Source of the DNA: Nocardiopsis suaedae
Lineage (GTDB): Bacteria; Actinomycetota; Actinomycetes; Streptosporangiales; Streptosporangiaceae
Length of the DNA stretch: 64,000 nt
Direction of reading: 5' to 3'
Assembly (NCBI RefSeq): GCF_027706745.1
Contig: NZ_JAQFWP010000036.1
Span: 1-64,000, forward strand
A model generated the notes under the pieces. That model was not told the DNA's origin and did no database searches. It saw only the letters and a program-made list of their open reading frames with translations. Every line of letters starts with the position of its first letter. The stretch's first letter is position 1. The position numbers and the translations under genes are program-made. Shown one piece after another: positions 62,892 to 64,000 of this stretch.

Positions 62892-63139
62892 CTGCGATTC
62901 GGGTTCCGCGCCGTCTCCGCGTCACCGGGTACGCCGCACCCCGTCCGGGGAGCGGCGCCATTCGCGCGGCCCCTGCCTGGGGAAAACCAATTAGGTCCCA
63001 AGGCCCCGACTTTCGTCCATCTTGAACACCTACACGAACGGGAATGCTCCCTCCATCGCAGGTGATCAGGGTCACCACAGAACACATGGGTCACCGAAGG
63101 CGTACCATGCACCAGGACAGACCCTTCAGAAGGACGATA
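62892..63139. other. Gap between the sugE-like gene and the HTH/Cys gene
   Basis: No gene is recognised. The right half is comparatively AT-rich (about 62985-63130) and includes the ribosome site AAGGA at 63130-63134 for the next gene, so it probably holds a promoter. Confidence 0.4.
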
Positions 63140-63448
63140 ATGAGCCACCCCATCGACGACGCCGAGCAGTTGATCGCGAACGCCGAGGAGGAGTTCCCGC
63201 CGCCGGTGCGTTCGCGCCTCATCGCGAAGCTGCGCAAGGGGGCGCACATCGACGACGCCGCGCGCGAGCTCGGCCTCACCCCGCAGCGGGTGTTCTCCGC
63301 CGCCAGGATTCTCGGGCAGTTCGGCGAGCAGCTCGACGCCACGCTCACCGCCCAGCGCGACCCCGAACTCCCGCACGGCACGGTGACCGGCTTCAACAAG
63401 CGCTGCCGCTGCCCGCAGTGCCGGGGCGCGGTGAACCGCCGCATCTGA
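63140..63448 (+). CDS. Small HTH protein with C-terminal Cys-rich motif
   Basis: The 102-residue protein begins SHPIDDAEQLIANAEEEFPP, has a helix-turn-helix-like stretch (RKGAHIDDAARELGLTPQRV) and ends with LPHGTVTGFNKRCRCPQCRG. The HGT...CRC..CR ending is a recurrent zinc-ribbon-like motif in actinobacterial and actinophage proteins. AAGGA lies 5-6 nt before ATG 63140. It may be a DNA-binding protein of mobile-element or regulatory origin. I cannot assign a role. Confidence 0.7.
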   Translation: MSHPIDDAEQLIANAEEEFPPPVRSRLIAKLRKGAHIDDAARELGLTPQRVFSAARILGQFGEQLDATLTAQRDPELPHGTVTGFNKRCRCPQCRGAVNRRI

Positions 63449-63662
63449 TCCGCGGCGCCCGCGCCGCATCGCCACCGCACCGCCCGCGCCGCACCACCGC
63501 CGGCCGCCCGCCGGGGAGGTGGCCGCAGGACCGCCGGGCGGGATCGTCCGCCATCGGGATCCACCGGACACGACCGGGCGCCACGGCATGTTCACCGCGA
63601 TGACATCGGCCGGATCCGGCTCATCATGCTTATCGATCTTCAAGCCGGGGAAACCGGTCACC

Positions 63663-63767
63663 ATGAACGAGCGTGTGGACTGGGCCGCGATGAGCGACGA
63701 AGAGTTCATAGCGCTGGTGCGCCAGCTCATGGACGCACCGCCTGTTCCGGCCAACGACGAGGATTAG
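63663..63767 (+). CDS. Possible small acidic protein (34 aa)
   Basis: ATG 63663 begins MNERVDWAAMSDEEFIALVR and ends DAPPVPANDED. The composition is protein-like, with acidic and amphipathic helices. A G-rich GGGGA lies about 10 nt upstream. A longer in-frame version to 63519 is less likely. Unknown function; could be chance. Confidence 0.4.
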   Translation: MNERVDWAAMSDEEFIALVRQLMDAPPVPANDED

Positions 63768-64000
63768 CCCCCGCAGGTCTCTGACCGGCTCCCCCGCCGG
63801 ACGACGGTGGCACGCGGGGACCGCCCCGCGTTCTTCCGGCGTGCCGTCGCCCCGCTGACGACGCGGCGGCCGGGCGGGGAGGGCCGGACACGGCCCCGCA
63901 GGGGACGGCGGCCGCACGGCGCGGCCGCGGCGACCCGCACCACGGCCATGGGCGGTGCGGGCAGGGGATGCGTGTGCCCGGCGCCGACGCCCCGGGGCGG
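63768..64000. other. Right window edge, no gene seen
   Basis: These 233 bp are GC-rich. The minus-strand ORFs are Arg/Gly/Pro-rich without domain signal. A gene may start outside the window. Confidence 0.3.

Overview
The window is very GC-rich actinobacterial chromosome with dense, strongly third-position-biased genes and many 1-4 nt overlapping starts. It carries actinobacterial hallmark genes: Bpa proteasome activator, CrgA, FhaA/FhaB, PstP-RodA-PbpA-PknA-PknB, a DLW-39 small protein and a DUF5753 XRE regulator. A Nocardiopsis-like or related filamentous genus is my inference; no rRNA is present to settle it.

Layout. (1) 1-5145: degenerate ~215-bp tandem repeats, a 23-bp-stem terminator, and a 1512-residue EspI/MinD-like ATPase with a giant Pro/Gln-rich tail. 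(2) 5775-16465: mostly housekeeping genes (quinone oxidoreductase, Bpa, serS, GNAT, pheA, DUF4446, glycosyltransferase, a BldG/RsbW-type partner-switch pair next to a PAS-GAF-PAS histidine kinase, rhodanese, SSI-like lipoprotein, tRNA-Leu). (3) 16725-28835: the conserved cell-wall/division signalling locus fhaA, fhaB-pstP-rodA-pbpA-pknA (all overlapping), pknB and crgA. It is followed by a cluster of DnaA boxes, then rhomboid protease, cyclophilin and a coiled-coil membrane protein. In many actinobacteria this block lies close to gyrA/oriC.

(4) 28836-59505: about 30 kb of accessory genes separating that block from tRNA-Ala and DLW-39, which are its near neighbours in other actinobacteria. This stretch holds many regulator-plus-effector cassettes: TetR/MFS with matched operators; an RHH-DUF4097-ABC exporter operon beside a UvrA-like ATPase, AraC regulator and VOC protein; an aldo/keto reductase-flavin reductase pair with an XRE regulator; a TetR-fusion/wHTH/short PPDK cluster; phosphatase, isochorismatase-like and GlxA genes; MerR/methyltransferase; XRE/MFS; PadR/hydrolase/serine hydrolase; and TetR with a decayed SDR gene, divergent from an MFS gene. 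(5) 59506-64000: tRNA-Ala, DLW-39, a multiply broken FtsH gene, an XRE-DUF5753 regulator, a frameshifted SugE-like SMR gene and small ORFs. This end shows decay and turnover.

The most unusual items are the DnaA-box cluster between crgA and the rhomboid gene, the TetR-fusion plus C-terminally short PPDK cluster, repeated leaderless operator-overlapped promoters in the accessory region, the paired long palindromes near 29.2-29.45 kb, and the group of pseudogenes near tRNA-Ala.
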